From Limosilactobacillus urinaemulieris (lineage in GTDB: Bacteria; Bacillota; Bacilli; Lactobacillales; Lactobacillaceae), in the NCBI RefSeq assembly GCF_014838745.1, contig NZ_JABUXR010000013.1:1-61023 (forward strand): a stretch of 61,023 nt of DNA. The letters are read 5' to 3'. The position numbers and the translations under genes are program-made. Shown piece by piece: positions 28,496 through 38,948 of the stretch. Each line of letters begins with the position of its first letter. The stretch's first letter is position 1. Under the pieces are notes generated by a model. It did not search any database, was not told the origin of the DNA, and saw only the letters and a list, made by a program, of their open reading frames with translations.

Positions 28496-30235
28496 TTACA
28501 GACCTTGATCTGCTTTTTTGAGTTTTCGGTAATGAGGGTTATTTTCCCATAACTCTTGTGGTGTCCCACTCATTGTTATTTTACCATTTTCAAGGAAGAT
28601 CACGCGATTCATTGCATCAATTCCTTGTAAATGGTGCGTAATCCATATAAGCGTCTTCACAGCTAATTCATTCATAAAAGTATCAATAACCTGCTGTTCA
28701 GTTAGTGGATCAAGACCAACCGTTGGCTCATCTAAAATAACAATTGGAACATCCTTTAATAGGATCCGAGCTAAAGACAGCCGGTGCCGTTCACCACCAG
28801 AAAAGATCAGTCCAGCCTCACCGATTTTTGTGTTGAGACCATCCGGTAATTGACGAATTTTTTCTTCCAGACCAACTCGTTTCAGAACGCTCCAAACATC
28901 TTTTTCTGTTGCATCCTCGTTTCCTAAACGAATATTATTCAAAACGGTCGTGTTAAATAAATATGGCGACTGGTGAACAACGCCAATATAGTTAGCAATT
29001 TGATCGCCAAATTTATCTGTTGGCTCGCCATTAATCGTTATCTGTCCTTCAGTAGGTTGCAAATCACCACGAATTAGACTAGCTAACGTACTTTTCCCGG
29101 TTCCGCTACGCCCAAGGATCGCTAACTTCTCTCCAGGCTTAATTTGCAAATTCAAGTGTTGCAAAATTTGCTTTGTATTCGGCGAATACCGAAAGCTAAG
29201 ATTATCAATATCAATCTGGTATGGTGCTTTAATTTGAGGAATCACTTGCTTTTCCTTACTAGGTTCTGGAAGACTATTCAAACGGACTAACGAATCCGTA
29301 TAAACGTTCGTTTGCTGAGCAGCAGCCGGTAATCCAGCTAAAGCTTCATCCAGCGGAAAAACACAGAGAACAAATGCAGCAATCCAATTAGCACCCCAAT
29401 GACCGCCAAAACGGTAGGATCCCCAGACTACTAATGAAATAATAACCAGGAGAATTAACATTTGGAGAACGAAGTCACGGAAATTATTGAAGCGGTGCAT
29501 CTTTTGTTGCGAATTCAGCAGCTTTTTTTCGTCATTATCATGCCGTTGAAGATACTTACTAGAATTCCCTGAAAGCACCCAATCTGTAATTCCCATCACA
29601 TTATCAGTTAAATCGGAATAAAGCTTGTTAGTTGCTTCCTTTTCCTGTTCTTGACGTGCCCCATTAACTAAGATTGACCAAACCGGGATTCCAAAAATAA
29701 TTAACCCAAATAAGATTAACATTAACAATCCCATCCATGGTGTTAAGGCCCCCAATGCAATTACAATAATAAGGTAAAGACCACAAGCAACCAACATTGG
29801 AAAAATAGTTCTCAAGTATAGGTTTTGAATATGGGCAACGTCTTCGGAAAGCAACCCTAAGATATCACCAATCCGGTATTTACTATTGAAAAATACTGCA
29901 TCCTTCTCCAACGAGTCATAGAGTCGCTTACGAAACATTGAGGTCATCTTAAAAACCCAATTATGGCTCGTTAACCGTTCAGCATAGTGAAGGACGGGAC
30001 GAAAAATTCCGAAAGCCCGCGTTAATACTATTGGAACATAAACAAGTAAGATGTTAAACGGCATCGTTGCACACTTACTGATTAGGTAACCAGCAGTGAA
30101 CATTAACCCCCCAGCACAAACAAAGGTTAAAATTCCCAATGAAATAGCCAGCACTAGTGTCCAGCGATATTTTTTGAGAAATGGACGAACCCACCGGTCA
30201 TGACGGAGGGCTTTCAATAATGGAATTTTATTCAT
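28496..30235 (-). CDS. cydC: Thiol reductant ABC exporter subunit CydC
   Basis: Fused membrane/ATPase half-transporter, partner of CydD in exporting glutathione/cysteine and needed for cytochrome bd assembly. The 579 residues have six N-terminal helices (TAGYLISKCATMP), then Walker A GRSGTGKST, signature FSGGERHRLSLAR and Walker B VILDEPTVGLDP. Its ATG overlaps the cydD stop by one base (TAATG), so translation is coupled. Confidence 0.92.
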   Translation of the reverse strand: MNKIPLLKALRHDRWVRPFLKKYRWTLVLAISLGILTFVCAGGLMFTAGYLISKCATMPFNILLVYVPIVLTRAFGIFRPVLHYAERLTSHNWVFKMTSMFRKRLYDSLEKDAVFFNSKYRIGDILGLLSEDVAHIQNLYLRTIFPMLVACGLYLIIVIALGALTPWMGLLMLILFGLIIFGIPVWSILVNGARQEQEKEATNKLYSDLTDNVMGITDWVLSGNSSKYLQRHDNDEKKLLNSQQKMHRFNNFRDFVLQMLILLVIISLVVWGSYRFGGHWGANWIAAFVLCVFPLDEALAGLPAAAQQTNVYTDSLVRLNSLPEPSKEKQVIPQIKAPYQIDIDNLSFRYSPNTKQILQHLNLQIKPGEKLAILGRSGTGKSTLASLIRGDLQPTEGQITINGEPTDKFGDQIANYIGVVHQSPYLFNTTVLNNIRLGNEDATEKDVWSVLKRVGLEEKIRQLPDGLNTKIGEAGLIFSGGERHRLSLARILLKDVPIVILDEPTVGLDPLTEQQVIDTFMNELAVKTLIWITHHLQGIDAMNRVIFLENGKITMSGTPQELWENNPHYRKLKKADQGL

Positions 30236-31953
30236 TAATCTTCCCCCTTTGAACGGTCAAACACCAAATCTGTAAAATATCCTGGTTTAGCCATTAATTG
30301 ATCATAGGTTCCCTGTTCGACAATCTTACCGTGGCGCATCACAATAATGTAATCCATCTGTCGCATCCAGTGCAACCGGTGAGTAGCGAACAAGACAAGG
30401 TGATCCTTCATAATTGGAATCATCCGTTCCTTCAACTCTAACTCGGTTTCAATATCTAAGTGAGCAGTTGGTTCATCTAAAATCAAAATTCGCCGCGACT
30501 GATCTAGGAAGGCGCGAGCAAGCGCTATTCGTTGTGCCTGACCACCACTTAATTGCCGGTGTCCCTTACCAATCATTGTGTCAAGTCCATCCGGCAGTTC
30601 AGCAACCAGTGATGTAAGGCCCATCATTTCAATCGCTTTATCAATTTGTTCTTGGCTGACATCCGGCGTATAGAAACAAATATTATTTCGTAAAGTATCA
30701 TCAAAAATATATGGATCCTGGGGAATATAGATAATCTGTTTTTGCCAATCTTCAATATTTAAGGTCTTAACAGTTTGTCCCTGAATCTTTATTGTCCCGG
30801 ATGTGGGATGGAGAAAGCCACCTAAAAGATTAATTAAAGTGGTTTTCCCAGCACCACTCATTCCCACAATTCCTACTTTCTGGAAGCCATGAAGATTGAT
30901 GTTAACTGGTGCTAATTGACTTCCGTGCTCATATTGAAACTCCACATTATTTAACTCCAACTTACTATCCGCTTGCCATTTTTTGAGATCGACATGGGGT
31001 TCGGGCGGAACTTCTTCTTGCAAAATTTTCTCCACTGCATGAAATGAGTTCTTCCCGTTAAGTGTTGCGTGATAGTCATTAGCGAAATTACGAATCGGCA
31101 TGAAATATTCTGGAGCTAAAATTAGGATTCCTAATGCTGGGAATAGTAATAGGTGGCCTTCAATCAACCGCAAGCCCAAGAAAACCGCTAAAACCGCAAT
31201 TGACAGAGTAGTGAAGAAATCGAGAGCGAACGTAGATAGCATTGCCACCCGAATAACACTCATCGTCGACTTTCGGAAACGTTCGCTTGAACGAAAAATA
31301 CTCTTAGAATATCGTTTGCTTAGGCCAAAATACTTTAACGTGTCAATTCCCCGCAACGAATCAATAAAGTGATTTGACAGAACTTGAAAGTTAGCATATT
31401 GACGATCAGCTTTAGCCTTAGCAGCGTAACCAAGAATAATCATAAAAAGAATTATTAACGGGTAAACAAGTAGCATTACCAGGCCAGAAATCCAGTCTAA
31501 CCAAAAGCAGACAATAAGAAGCATCACTGGAATAATCATCATGCTGACAAACTTACTAAACAAAAGATTAATGTAGTTTTCCACTTCAGAAATCCCATCT
31601 AAAGTCAACGTAACAATATTCCCCGTTCCTTGTTGTTGAACTAGTTGCGGGCCAAGCTTAAATAGTTTAGCTAGTAATTCTTGCCGCAAATGCTGTGCAG
31701 TTTTCCGAGCATAGTTATCAAGCAATACAGTATCAAGCCAATTAATAATGTGACGACCAATGAAACAGCTAATAAATCCGACTAGCCAGCCCCATTCACT
31801 TGCCAGGGAATGACCAGCCCAAAGATTTGTTAATAGTGAAGCTAGCGAGATTGCTTGACCAATGATAAGAAAAGCTTGCAGGACATAAAACCCTACAAGC
31901 TTTATCATGATCTGTTTGCTCCCCTTAAGCGTGAAGAGTAATCGATCAATCAT
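30235..31953 (-). CDS. cydD: Thiol reductant ABC exporter subunit CydD
   Basis: First half-transporter of the CydDC exporter, 572 residues. Six transmembrane helices precede an ABC domain with Walker A GMSGAGKTT, signature LSGGQAQRIALAR and Walker B ILILDEPTAHLD. It lies 5 bp after cydB. In Bacillus naming this position is called cydC; I follow the CydD assignment on gene order and the CydC-type features of the next gene. Confidence 0.92.
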   Translation of the reverse strand: MIDRLLFTLKGSKQIMIKLVGFYVLQAFLIIGQAISLASLLTNLWAGHSLASEWGWLVGFISCFIGRHIINWLDTVLLDNYARKTAQHLRQELLAKLFKLGPQLVQQQGTGNIVTLTLDGISEVENYINLLFSKFVSMMIIPVMLLIVCFWLDWISGLVMLLVYPLIILFMIILGYAAKAKADRQYANFQVLSNHFIDSLRGIDTLKYFGLSKRYSKSIFRSSERFRKSTMSVIRVAMLSTFALDFFTTLSIAVLAVFLGLRLIEGHLLLFPALGILILAPEYFMPIRNFANDYHATLNGKNSFHAVEKILQEEVPPEPHVDLKKWQADSKLELNNVEFQYEHGSQLAPVNINLHGFQKVGIVGMSGAGKTTLINLLGGFLHPTSGTIKIQGQTVKTLNIEDWQKQIIYIPQDPYIFDDTLRNNICFYTPDVSQEQIDKAIEMMGLTSLVAELPDGLDTMIGKGHRQLSGGQAQRIALARAFLDQSRRILILDEPTAHLDIETELELKERMIPIMKDHLVLFATHRLHWMRQMDYIIVMRHGKIVEQGTYDQLMAKPGYFTDLVFDRSKGED

Positions 31954-31958
31954 AATGC

Positions 31959-32975
31959 TTACTTAGCCTCCGTAACAACTGGCATTGCAATCCGCTTACG
32001 GAAGATCCAGTATGCCCAGATCGTGTAAGCAAGGACAAATGGCAATAAGCAGCATGTAGCAATTGTCATTACTGTCAATGTGTACTGAGTTGATGATGCA
32101 TTCTGAATCAACAAGTCATACCGTGGGCTAATTGAACTGATTAGTACCCGTGGGAATAGACCGACAAACAGAAGAACGACCAATGCAACTAAAGTTAAAC
32201 CACTAGCAATAAAGGCGGTTAATTCCTTTCCTTTAATAGCAGCTACTTGAGCAATGATGGTTAAGATAACCATTACGACTAACATTGTAATCGTTGCAAC
32301 TGGGTGAACCTTCATGAAGTCGGTCATAAAGATTAGCATCAGTGCGAAGACAACTAAGCCAACATAAAGAACCCAGTAGAGGAACTGAGCAACATTGTTT
32401 GCCCGTTGACGAATATCCCCAGCAGTCTTTAATGCAATGTAGTTGAGCCCGTGAAGATATGTTAAAAGGGTTAAAGCAACCCCACCAACAACGGAGAACC
32501 AGTTAATGTAATCAAAGAAAGTAGCGTGGAAGTTACCATTGGCGTCAATTGGCATTCCTTGAATCATGCTGATAAACATAACACCCAGGAAGAATGGTGC
32601 CATAAAACTTCCGATACCGAGTGCCCAATCCCAAATCCGCTTTCGTGGCATTGGTGACTTTGCACGGAATTCAAAAGAAACCCCACGAATAATCAAGCCA
32701 ACCAGAACTAACATCAAAATAATGTAGTAACCGCTAAATAAACTTGCGTACCAGTATGGGAAAGAGGCAAACATTGCCCCACCGGCAGTAATTAGCCAAA
32801 CTTCATTTCCGTCCCAAACAGGTCCAATCGTCCGAACCATTTGATCACGTTCTGCTTCGTCATTACTTAACGTAACGGTTGCCATCCCAACACCGTAATC
32901 AAATCCATCAAGAAAGAAGAAGCCGGCAAAGAGGACACCAATCAAAATAAACCATAATAATTGGAGAAAACTCAT
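31959..32975 (-). CDS. cydB: Cytochrome bd ubiquinol/menaquinol oxidase subunit II
   Basis: Membrane subunit of cytochrome bd, 338 residues with about eight to nine helices. Typical segments are FAGFFFLDGFDYGVGMAT near the N-terminus and GPVWDGNEVWLITAGGAMFA near 50-70. It starts immediately after the cydA stop with no gap. The oxidase reduces oxygen to water and needs externally acquired heme in lactobacilli. Confidence 0.96.
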   Translation of the reverse strand: MSFLQLLWFILIGVLFAGFFFLDGFDYGVGMATVTLSNDEAERDQMVRTIGPVWDGNEVWLITAGGAMFASFPYWYASLFSGYYIILMLVLVGLIIRGVSFEFRAKSPMPRKRIWDWALGIGSFMAPFFLGVMFISMIQGMPIDANGNFHATFFDYINWFSVVGGVALTLLTYLHGLNYIALKTAGDIRQRANNVAQFLYWVLYVGLVVFALMLIFMTDFMKVHPVATITMLVVMVILTIIAQVAAIKGKELTAFIASGLTLVALVVLLFVGLFPRVLISSISPRYDLLIQNASSTQYTLTVMTIATCCLLPFVLAYTIWAYWIFRKRIAMPVVTEAK

Positions 32976-34391
32976 TTAGAACGCCTCCTTATCAAATGGA
33001 TCAAGAACCTTCTTGAACTTTGGCTCGATCGCCTGAGTTGGATCCTTCTTTAATTCGTGAACAATCAAGCCGATCAACGTAATTGCAAGAGCTGTGAACA
33101 ATACAAAGTAAACAATGTTAGAAGTTAGCAGCGAAGCAACAGAAACGTTTGGCGAAACACTTTGTTGGATAGTAAAGAGTCCATAAACAGTCCATGGAAC
33201 ACGACCAAATTCTGTTACAAACCAACCAGCAGTATTACCAATAAATGGCAAGAAGGTGGTTAGTGCCAAAATCCAAAGTGCCCACTTATGCTTGTATAGG
33301 TATCCCGACTTCTTACGACTCATAATCAAGCCAACGAATGAAACTAGAATAATCCAAGCAGAAATTGCACACATAATCCGGAAACTATAGAATAGTGTAT
33401 TTACTGGTGGATAATAATCAATATTCTTGCCATACTTCTTCTTGTATTGTGCATTCAGTTCATTCATCCCGGTAACGGCTCCGGTTGTCTTGTGATAAGA
33501 CAAAACACTTAACATATCTGGAATATCAATGTTATTTTGAACCTTATGTTCTTTTGTGTTAGCGATTCCGACAACAGTCCATGGAGCATGTTCACCAGTT
33601 GTGGTGTAAACATCTTCAGTAGCAGCAAACTTCATTGGCTGTTCCTTAACAAGATATTGCATTTGCATATCACCAAGAACAAGACCAAAGATTGCAAAAA
33701 TTAGTGACATCCACAAACTAAGGCGCATCGTCTTCTTGTAAATAGTTCGTGCTTCATTGGAAATTTCACGCTTCTTCAATAATTGAAATGCGGTTAATCC
33801 AGCAAAGATTACCCCACCCATCATAATTGCGTTCAAGATAACGTGACCAAATTCAAACCACAATTGAGGGTTTTTCAATAGAGCACCGAAATCAACCATT
33901 ACTGCACGACCACCACGAATGGCGTAACCAACCGGGTGCTGCATAAATGAGTTTGCGGTAAGAATCCAAAGAGCAGAAGTAAGTGAACCAAAGCTGATCA
34001 TCCAAATAAAGAAAGCATGGAGTCCTGGTTTTACCTTATCCCAAGTAAACACCCAGAGACCAATAAATGTAGATTCAATGAAGAATGATAGCAAAGCTTC
34101 CAAAGCTAATGGAGCACCAAAGATGTCCCCCATGAACCGTGAATAATCAGACCAGTTCATCCCAAACTGAAATTCTTGAATAATACCTGTAACAACACCA
34201 ACAGCAAAGCTCAGCAGGAAAATATTTCCCCAAAACTTTGTCATCTTTTTATATGATTCATTCTTAGTATGAACATACATTGATTCCATAATTGCAACAA
34301 TGAAGGCTGTTCCGATAGTAAATGGAACAAAGAAAAAGTGGTAGACAGTCGTCATTGCAAATTGAAACCGAGCAAGACTAAGAATACTCAT
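32976..34391 (-). CDS. cydA: Cytochrome bd ubiquinol/menaquinol oxidase subunit I
   Basis: Quinol-oxidising, heme-carrying subunit, 471 residues with about nine helices. The N-terminal heme ligand is H18 (TTVYHFFFVPFTIG). The conserved SFIESTFIGLW, WILTANSFMQHPVGY and GRVPWTVYGL blocks are present. The quinol loop is of the short type. First gene of cydA-cydB-cydD-cydC-ndh. Its promoter (34456-34484) is followed by a palindrome at 34425-34445, a probable operator near the transcription start. Confidence 0.96.
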   Translation of the reverse strand: MSILSLARFQFAMTTVYHFFFVPFTIGTAFIVAIMESMYVHTKNESYKKMTKFWGNIFLLSFAVGVVTGIIQEFQFGMNWSDYSRFMGDIFGAPLALEALLSFFIESTFIGLWVFTWDKVKPGLHAFFIWMISFGSLTSALWILTANSFMQHPVGYAIRGGRAVMVDFGALLKNPQLWFEFGHVILNAIMMGGVIFAGLTAFQLLKKREISNEARTIYKKTMRLSLWMSLIFAIFGLVLGDMQMQYLVKEQPMKFAATEDVYTTTGEHAPWTVVGIANTKEHKVQNNIDIPDMLSVLSYHKTTGAVTGMNELNAQYKKKYGKNIDYYPPVNTLFYSFRIMCAISAWIILVSFVGLIMSRKKSGYLYKHKWALWILALTTFLPFIGNTAGWFVTEFGRVPWTVYGLFTIQQSVSPNVSVASLLTSNIVYFVLFTALAITLIGLIVHELKKDPTQAIEPKFKKVLDPFDKEAF

Positions 34392-34424
34392 AATAAAGGC
34401 CTCCCTCCGAAAAAGAAATAAACG

Positions 34425-34445
34425 TGAAACCGTTACCGTGTTTCA
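34425..34445. promoter_or_regulatory. Palindrome downstream of the cydA -10 (candidate operator)
   Basis: TGAAAC-CGTTACCGT-GTTTCA has perfect 6-bp arms and lies 11 bp downstream of the -10, where a bound repressor would block transcription. One half fits 12 of 14 positions of the CcpA cre consensus, but the spacing is not that of a standard cre. Confidence 0.5.
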
Positions 34446-34455
34446 TTCACCTTTA

Positions 34456-34484
34456 ATCATAATACTGTTGATAAATAATTACAA
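34456..34484 (-). promoter_or_regulatory. Promoter of the cydABDC-ndh operon
   Basis: TTGTAA (complement of 34479-34484), 17-nt spacer, TATGAT (complement of 34456-34461). Confidence 0.7.
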
Positions 34485-34663
34485 TTTTTATTCCAAATTA
34501 TTTTAATCTTTTTTCAAATCTAATCGCTTGACTTAGCTGTATTTTTCATCTTATCAAATGATATGCAATTCATAAAAATAAAGAATTGAAATTTGAACTA
34601 GGCGACCTGTTCTTCTGCCTATTCTGTAAGGGTAGCTTAATTAGTCAATCGCTAATTTCAGGT
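34485..34663. other. Gene-free stretch between valS and cydA
   Basis: AT-rich sequence between the valS terminator and the cyd promoter. I see no ORF, RNA fold or clear operator in it. It may carry distal regulatory sites. Confidence 0.4.
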
Positions 34664-34712
34664 ATAACAAAACCCCATAATTAGATTTTTTCATCCAACT
34701 ATGGGGCCTTAC
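34664..34712 (-). terminator. Terminator of valS
   Basis: On the minus strand GGCCCCATAGTTGGAT pairs with ATTATGGGGTTTTGTT around a T-rich loop, with the TTTTGTT tail downstream. It starts 16 bp past the valS stop. Confidence 0.65.
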
Positions 34713-34727
34713 ATTATAAATAATAAT

Positions 34728-37376
34728 TTAAGCATCCTGAAGTGAAGCTAAACGATCCTTAGCAGCATCAAGTTTTTGTTGCCATTCTTTAGCCTTGGTT
34801 CGTTCTTCTTCCACAACTTTTTCTGGTGCGTTCTTAACAAAGTTCTCGTTACCTAACTTCTTCTCTGAACGCTGAACTTCTTTTTCTAAGTTAGCAATTT
34901 CTTTCTTCATCCGTGCCCGTTCTTCATCCAAGTCAACCAATTCCGCCATTGGAATGTCAACTTCTGCTCCGGTCAAAATCCCGGACAAGGCAAGCTTAGG
35001 TGTTTCAACGTCAGTTCCAATAATTAATTTTTCTGGATGACAGAAGCGGTCAATGTAATCCTTGTTTGCTTCAAACATCTCAGCAAGGTGATCATTTTCA
35101 ACTTTGATGATCAGATCTACTGGCTTCGACATCGGAGCATTTGCTTGGTTCCGAATATTCCGAACTGCAGTAATCAATTCAATTAAGTGACTCATTTGTT
35201 CAGTTGCGGTATCATCATCAAATTCATCATGAGCAACTGGATATTTAGCAACCATAATTGACTTGCCATCATGTGGCATTGATTGCCAAAGCTTTTCCGT
35301 AACAAATGGCATGATCGGGTGCATTAACTTCAGAATTTGGTCTAAAACATAACCAAGGATATTCTTCGTGTTAGCCTGTTCCTCGGCAGTCCCATTATTG
35401 AGCTTTTCCTTGGTCATTTCAATGTACCAGTCACAGAAGTCATTCCAAATGAAATTGTAAAGTGCTCGACCTGCTTCACCAAATTCAAACTTCTCAAACT
35501 GAGCATTAACTTGCTTAACAGTCGCGTTTAACCGACTTAAAATCCAGCGATCTGCCATGCTCTTCTCTGGAAGAACAGGAGCCGGCATGTCACCAAGGTT
35601 CATAATAACGTAACGACTGGCATTCCAAATCTTGTTAATGAAGTTCCAGGCCGCATCCATCTTAGTATAGCTAAAACGAATATCCTGTCCAGGAGTTGAA
35701 CCAGTAATTAGGAACCACCGTAAAGCATCGACACCATACTTTTTGATTACGTCCATTGGATCGATTCCGTTACCGAGAGACTTACTCATCTTCCGTCCCT
35801 GTTCATCACGAATTAGTCCGTGAAGAAGAACGTTTCTAAATGGTGCCTTACCAGTAAATTCAAGTGATTGGAAGATCATCCGGGAAACCCAGAAGAAGAT
35901 GATATCGTAACCAGTTACCAAAGTGTTGGTTGGGAAGTAACGCTTGAAATCCGCAGAATCAGTGTCTGGCCAACCCATTGTCGAGAATGGCCAAAGAGCG
36001 CTTGAGAACCAGGTGTCAAGAACATCCTTATCTTGTTCCCAATTCTCAGCATCTTTAGGTGCTTCCATCCCAACATAAACTTCGCCAGTCTTCTTGTTAT
36101 ACCAGGCTGGGATCCGGTGTCCCCACCATAGTTGACGAGAAATAACCCAATCATGAATGTTTTCCATCCATTGTGTAAAGGTATGTTCAAAACGTCCAGG
36201 AATAAAGTTAACGCGATCGTCAGTTTCCTGGTTCTTTAAGGCAGCTTCTGCTAATGGCTTCATCTTAACAAACCATTGAGTCGAAAGCCGTGCTTCAACC
36301 TGAACCCCGGTCCGTTCTGAGTGACCAACTGAGTGAACAATTGGATCAACTTTAAGCATGTAGCCTTGATCTTCCAGATCTTTAACCATCGCTTTCCGGG
36401 CTTCAAACCGGTCCATCCCTTCGTATTTTCCGGCATTTTCGTTCATTGAAGCATCTTCATTCATGGTATTTAGTTCAGGAAGATTATGACGCTTACCAAC
36501 CTTGAAGTCGTTTGGATCGTGTGCTGGAGTAATCTTTACCATCCCGGTACCAAAGTCAGGAGTTACATAATCATCCGCAATGATTTCAATCTCCCGGTCA
36601 ACTAACGGAACCCGCACATGCTTACCAACTAATTCCTTGTACCGTTCATCATGCGGGTTAACGGCAACTGCTTCATCACCAAACATCGTTTCCGGACGAG
36701 TAGTAGCAATTTCAATGTAATCCTTACCATTAAACTTAGTTCCATCAGTAAATGGGTATTTAACGTGATAGAATGCCCCTTTATCGTCTTTGTGGATAAC
36801 TTCAATATCTGACAATGCGGTCCGTGCTTGTGGATCCCAGTTAATAATGTAAGTTCCTCGGTAAATCAATCCCTTATTGTAAAGATCAACAAAGACTTTC
36901 CGAACAGCCTCGTTCAGCCCTTTATCAAGGGTAAACCGTTCCCGATCATAATCAACGGAAATCCCCATTTTGGCCCACTGCTTATGAATAATGTCAGCAT
37001 ATTCATCTTTCCAGTCCCAAACTTGTTGAACAAATTTTTCGCGACCTAAATCGTAACGTGAAATCCCTTGTTTGCGTAACCGTGCTTCAACCTTTGCCTG
37101 AGTAGCGATTCCAGCATGATCCATTCCTGGAAGCCAAAGGACATCATATCCCTGCATCCGCTTTTGACGAATAATCATATCCTGCAACGTTGTATCCCAT
37201 GCGTGACCCAAATGGAGCTTCCCGGTAACATTTGGCGGTGGAATAACAATTGAATATGGATGTGCCTTTTTATCTCCACTAGGCTTAAATAAGCCTTGAT
37301 CAATCCACCATTGATAACGACCAGCTTCGACAGCTGTTGGGTCATACTTAGTGGACATATCTTTTTCAGTACTCAT
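34728..37376 (-). CDS. valS: Valyl-tRNA synthetase
   Basis: Class I synthetase charging tRNA-Val, 882 residues. HIGH-type motif [15 protein letters not shown] (47-61), the editing domain (about 200-340), KMSKS motif [11 protein letters not shown] near 530, anticodon-binding region and a C-terminal coiled-coil tRNA-binding arm (about 815-882) are all present. It is regulated by its own T-box leader (37434-37646) whose specifier reads GTA. Confidence 0.97.
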   Translation of the reverse strand: MSTEKDMSTKYDPTAVEAGRYQWWIDQGLFKPSGDKKAHPYSIVIPPPNVTGKLHLGHAWDTTLQDMIIRQKRMQGYDVLWLPGMDHAGIATQAKVEARLRKQGISRYDLGREKFVQQVWDWKDEYADIIHKQWAKMGISVDYDRERFTLDKGLNEAVRKVFVDLYNKGLIYRGTYIINWDPQARTALSDIEVIHKDDKGAFYHVKYPFTDGTKFNGKDYIEIATTRPETMFGDEAVAVNPHDERYKELVGKHVRVPLVDREIEIIADDYVTPDFGTGMVKITPAHDPNDFKVGKRHNLPELNTMNEDASMNENAGKYEGMDRFEARKAMVKDLEDQGYMLKVDPIVHSVGHSERTGVQVEARLSTQWFVKMKPLAEAALKNQETDDRVNFIPGRFEHTFTQWMENIHDWVISRQLWWGHRIPAWYNKKTGEVYVGMEAPKDAENWEQDKDVLDTWFSSALWPFSTMGWPDTDSADFKRYFPTNTLVTGYDIIFFWVSRMIFQSLEFTGKAPFRNVLLHGLIRDEQGRKMSKSLGNGIDPMDVIKKYGVDALRWFLITGSTPGQDIRFSYTKMDAAWNFINKIWNASRYVIMNLGDMPAPVLPEKSMADRWILSRLNATVKQVNAQFEKFEFGEAGRALYNFIWNDFCDWYIEMTKEKLNNGTAEEQANTKNILGYVLDQILKLMHPIMPFVTEKLWQSMPHDGKSIMVAKYPVAHDEFDDDTATEQMSHLIELITAVRNIRNQANAPMSKPVDLIIKVENDHLAEMFEANKDYIDRFCHPEKLIIGTDVETPKLALSGILTGAEVDIPMAELVDLDEERARMKKEIANLEKEVQRSEKKLGNENFVKNAPEKVVEEERTKAKEWQQKLDAAKDRLASLQDA

Positions 37377-37433
37377 TATGAGTCCTCCTCTAAGTAGTTA
37401 ATTAACAAGTATTTTACGTTGAAAAAATAAAAA

Positions 37434-37646
37434 AACTCGCCCTAACATATAGGACGAGTTCCGCGGTACCACCTATTTTAGACTATCTAGTTATAGTCTC
37501 ACTCATTCATTTTATAACGGTAAAATGAACCGTTCTAACCTACTATTATTTCAGTTAGAGTGCTACCAAACTACTTTCAATAACTATTTTCTAGGAATAT
37601 CCCATCAACTATTCCCTTTCTGCAAAGAAAATAGCTACCTACTCTT
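37434..37646 (-). promoter_or_regulatory. T-box riboswitch of valS (Val specifier GUA)
   Basis: On the minus strand Stem I starts near AGAGTAGG (about 37640) and the specifier context is GAA-A-GTA-G. The antiterminator T-box AGGTGGTACCGCGG lies at 37461-37474, and the competing terminator is AACTCGTCCT/AGGGCGAGTT (37434-37460) with T-run. UGGU matches an A73 tRNA such as tRNA-Val. Confidence 0.92.
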
Positions 37647-37675
37647 TTGATCAACGCATTTACTATTTGTTTGTA

Positions 37676-37704
37676 ATAATAGCCAATTTAAAAACGATCG
37701 TCAA
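37676..37704 (-). promoter_or_regulatory. Promoter of valS leader
   Basis: TTGACG (complement of 37699-37704), 17-nt spacer, TATTAT (complement of 37676-37681). Confidence 0.7.
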
Positions 37705-37712
37705 GCAGAAGT

Positions 37713-38933
37713 TTAAAGAAGTTCTGCAAAAACGTCCTCATTCTGGTTTAAGAAATCCTCACCAGAATGAATTTCAGTAATTTCAATCCCGTCTAACGCC
37801 CGTTTGATTAAGCCCTCAATATCCAAACGTTCTTCGTATTTTCGTGTTTTTTCAAGATCAGGTTTAGTCTTTGGCGAAGGTGGTGTAAAGACGGTACAGC
37901 AATCTTCATATGGCAAAATCGAAAGATCGTAAGTGTCAATTTTCTTCGCTACATCAATAATTTCGGTCTTGTCATAGGAAAGAACCGGTCGCAATACTGG
38001 AAGGCTAGTAACATCATTAATTACTAACATACTTTCCATCGTTTGCGATGCCACTTGTCCTAAAGATTCACCATTAAAGATTGCTAAACCATGACGTTTC
38101 ATCGTTAGCGCGGCAGCTAATCGCAGCATCATCCGTCGCTGAACGGTCATTAGGTAGCCTTCAGGGACCTTCTCCTTGACGGTTTCCTGAATTTCGGCAA
38201 ACGGTACCTGAATAAACTTAATGCTCCCACTATACTTAGCAAGCTTTTCCGTCAATTGCTTTGCCTTAGCAAGGGCTTGAGGACTGGTATACGGCGGGCT
38301 GAAGAAGTGAACCATTTCCATGGAAACGCCCCGCTTCATTCCCAGATAAGCAGCAACTGGCGAGTCGATTCCACCTGAAAGCATCATCATTCCTTTACCA
38401 GCGGTTCCAACGGGGAGTCCACCAGCACCCTTAATGGTTTCACTTGAAAGGAAGATCCCGTTCAAGCGAATTTCCACCCGGAGCGTTAAGTCAGGATGGT
38501 GAACGTTAACCTTCAAAAGATCTGGAAACTTCTTCAAAAGGTAACCACCCAGCTGATCATTCATTTCAAACGTATCAATTGGAAATTTATGATCGGAACG
38601 ACGGGTATTAATTTTAAATGTAATTGGAGACTTAACCTGTTCACGAATCATTTGTTCAGCAGCCTTAGCAGTTGCTTCAAAACTTTTATCAACCCTAACT
38701 GATGGCGAGAAATTTTGAATTCCAAAGACATCCTGCAACCGTTCCATTACCTGATTGTAGTTAGCACCATTTAATTCGACGTGAAGACGATCCCGCTGAG
38801 CATGAACTTTAACCTGTTCAAAGCGATGAAGCGCCTTCCGCACATTAGTACCAAGGCGGTCAATGAAGTTTTTCTTGTTATGGCCCTTGGTTGATAATTC
38901 ACCATACCGAACCATAATCTCAGTATAATCCAC
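37713..38933 (-). CDS. thiI: tRNA 4-thiouridine synthase ThiI
   Basis: Adenylates U8 of tRNA and transfers sulfur from a cysteine desulfurase. The 406 residues have an N-terminal ferredoxin-like/THUMP region (about 1-165) and a PP-loop ATPase domain with [12 protein letters not shown] near 185. No C-terminal rhodanese domain is present, as in Bacillus-type ThiI. It lies 15 bp downstream of the desulfurase gene, its probable sulfur donor. Confidence 0.95.
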   Translation of the reverse strand: MDYTEIMVRYGELSTKGHNKKNFIDRLGTNVRKALHRFEQVKVHAQRDRLHVELNGANYNQVMERLQDVFGIQNFSPSVRVDKSFEATAKAAEQMIREQVKSPITFKINTRRSDHKFPIDTFEMNDQLGGYLLKKFPDLLKVNVHHPDLTLRVEIRLNGIFLSSETIKGAGGLPVGTAGKGMMMLSGGIDSPVAAYLGMKRGVSMEMVHFFSPPYTSPQALAKAKQLTEKLAKYSGSIKFIQVPFAEIQETVKEKVPEGYLMTVQRRMMLRLAAALTMKRHGLAIFNGESLGQVASQTMESMLVINDVTSLPVLRPVLSYDKTEIIDVAKKIDTYDLSILPYEDCCTVFTPPSPKTKPDLEKTRKYEERLDIEGLIKRALDGIEITEIHSGEDFLNQNEDVFAELL

Positions 38934-38948
38934 TAGTATCGCTCCCTC

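Noticed and set aside
34425-34445. Classical Rex site upstream of cydA
   Set aside because: The arms do not fit GTGAA-N4-TTCAC; spacing between arms is nine bases.
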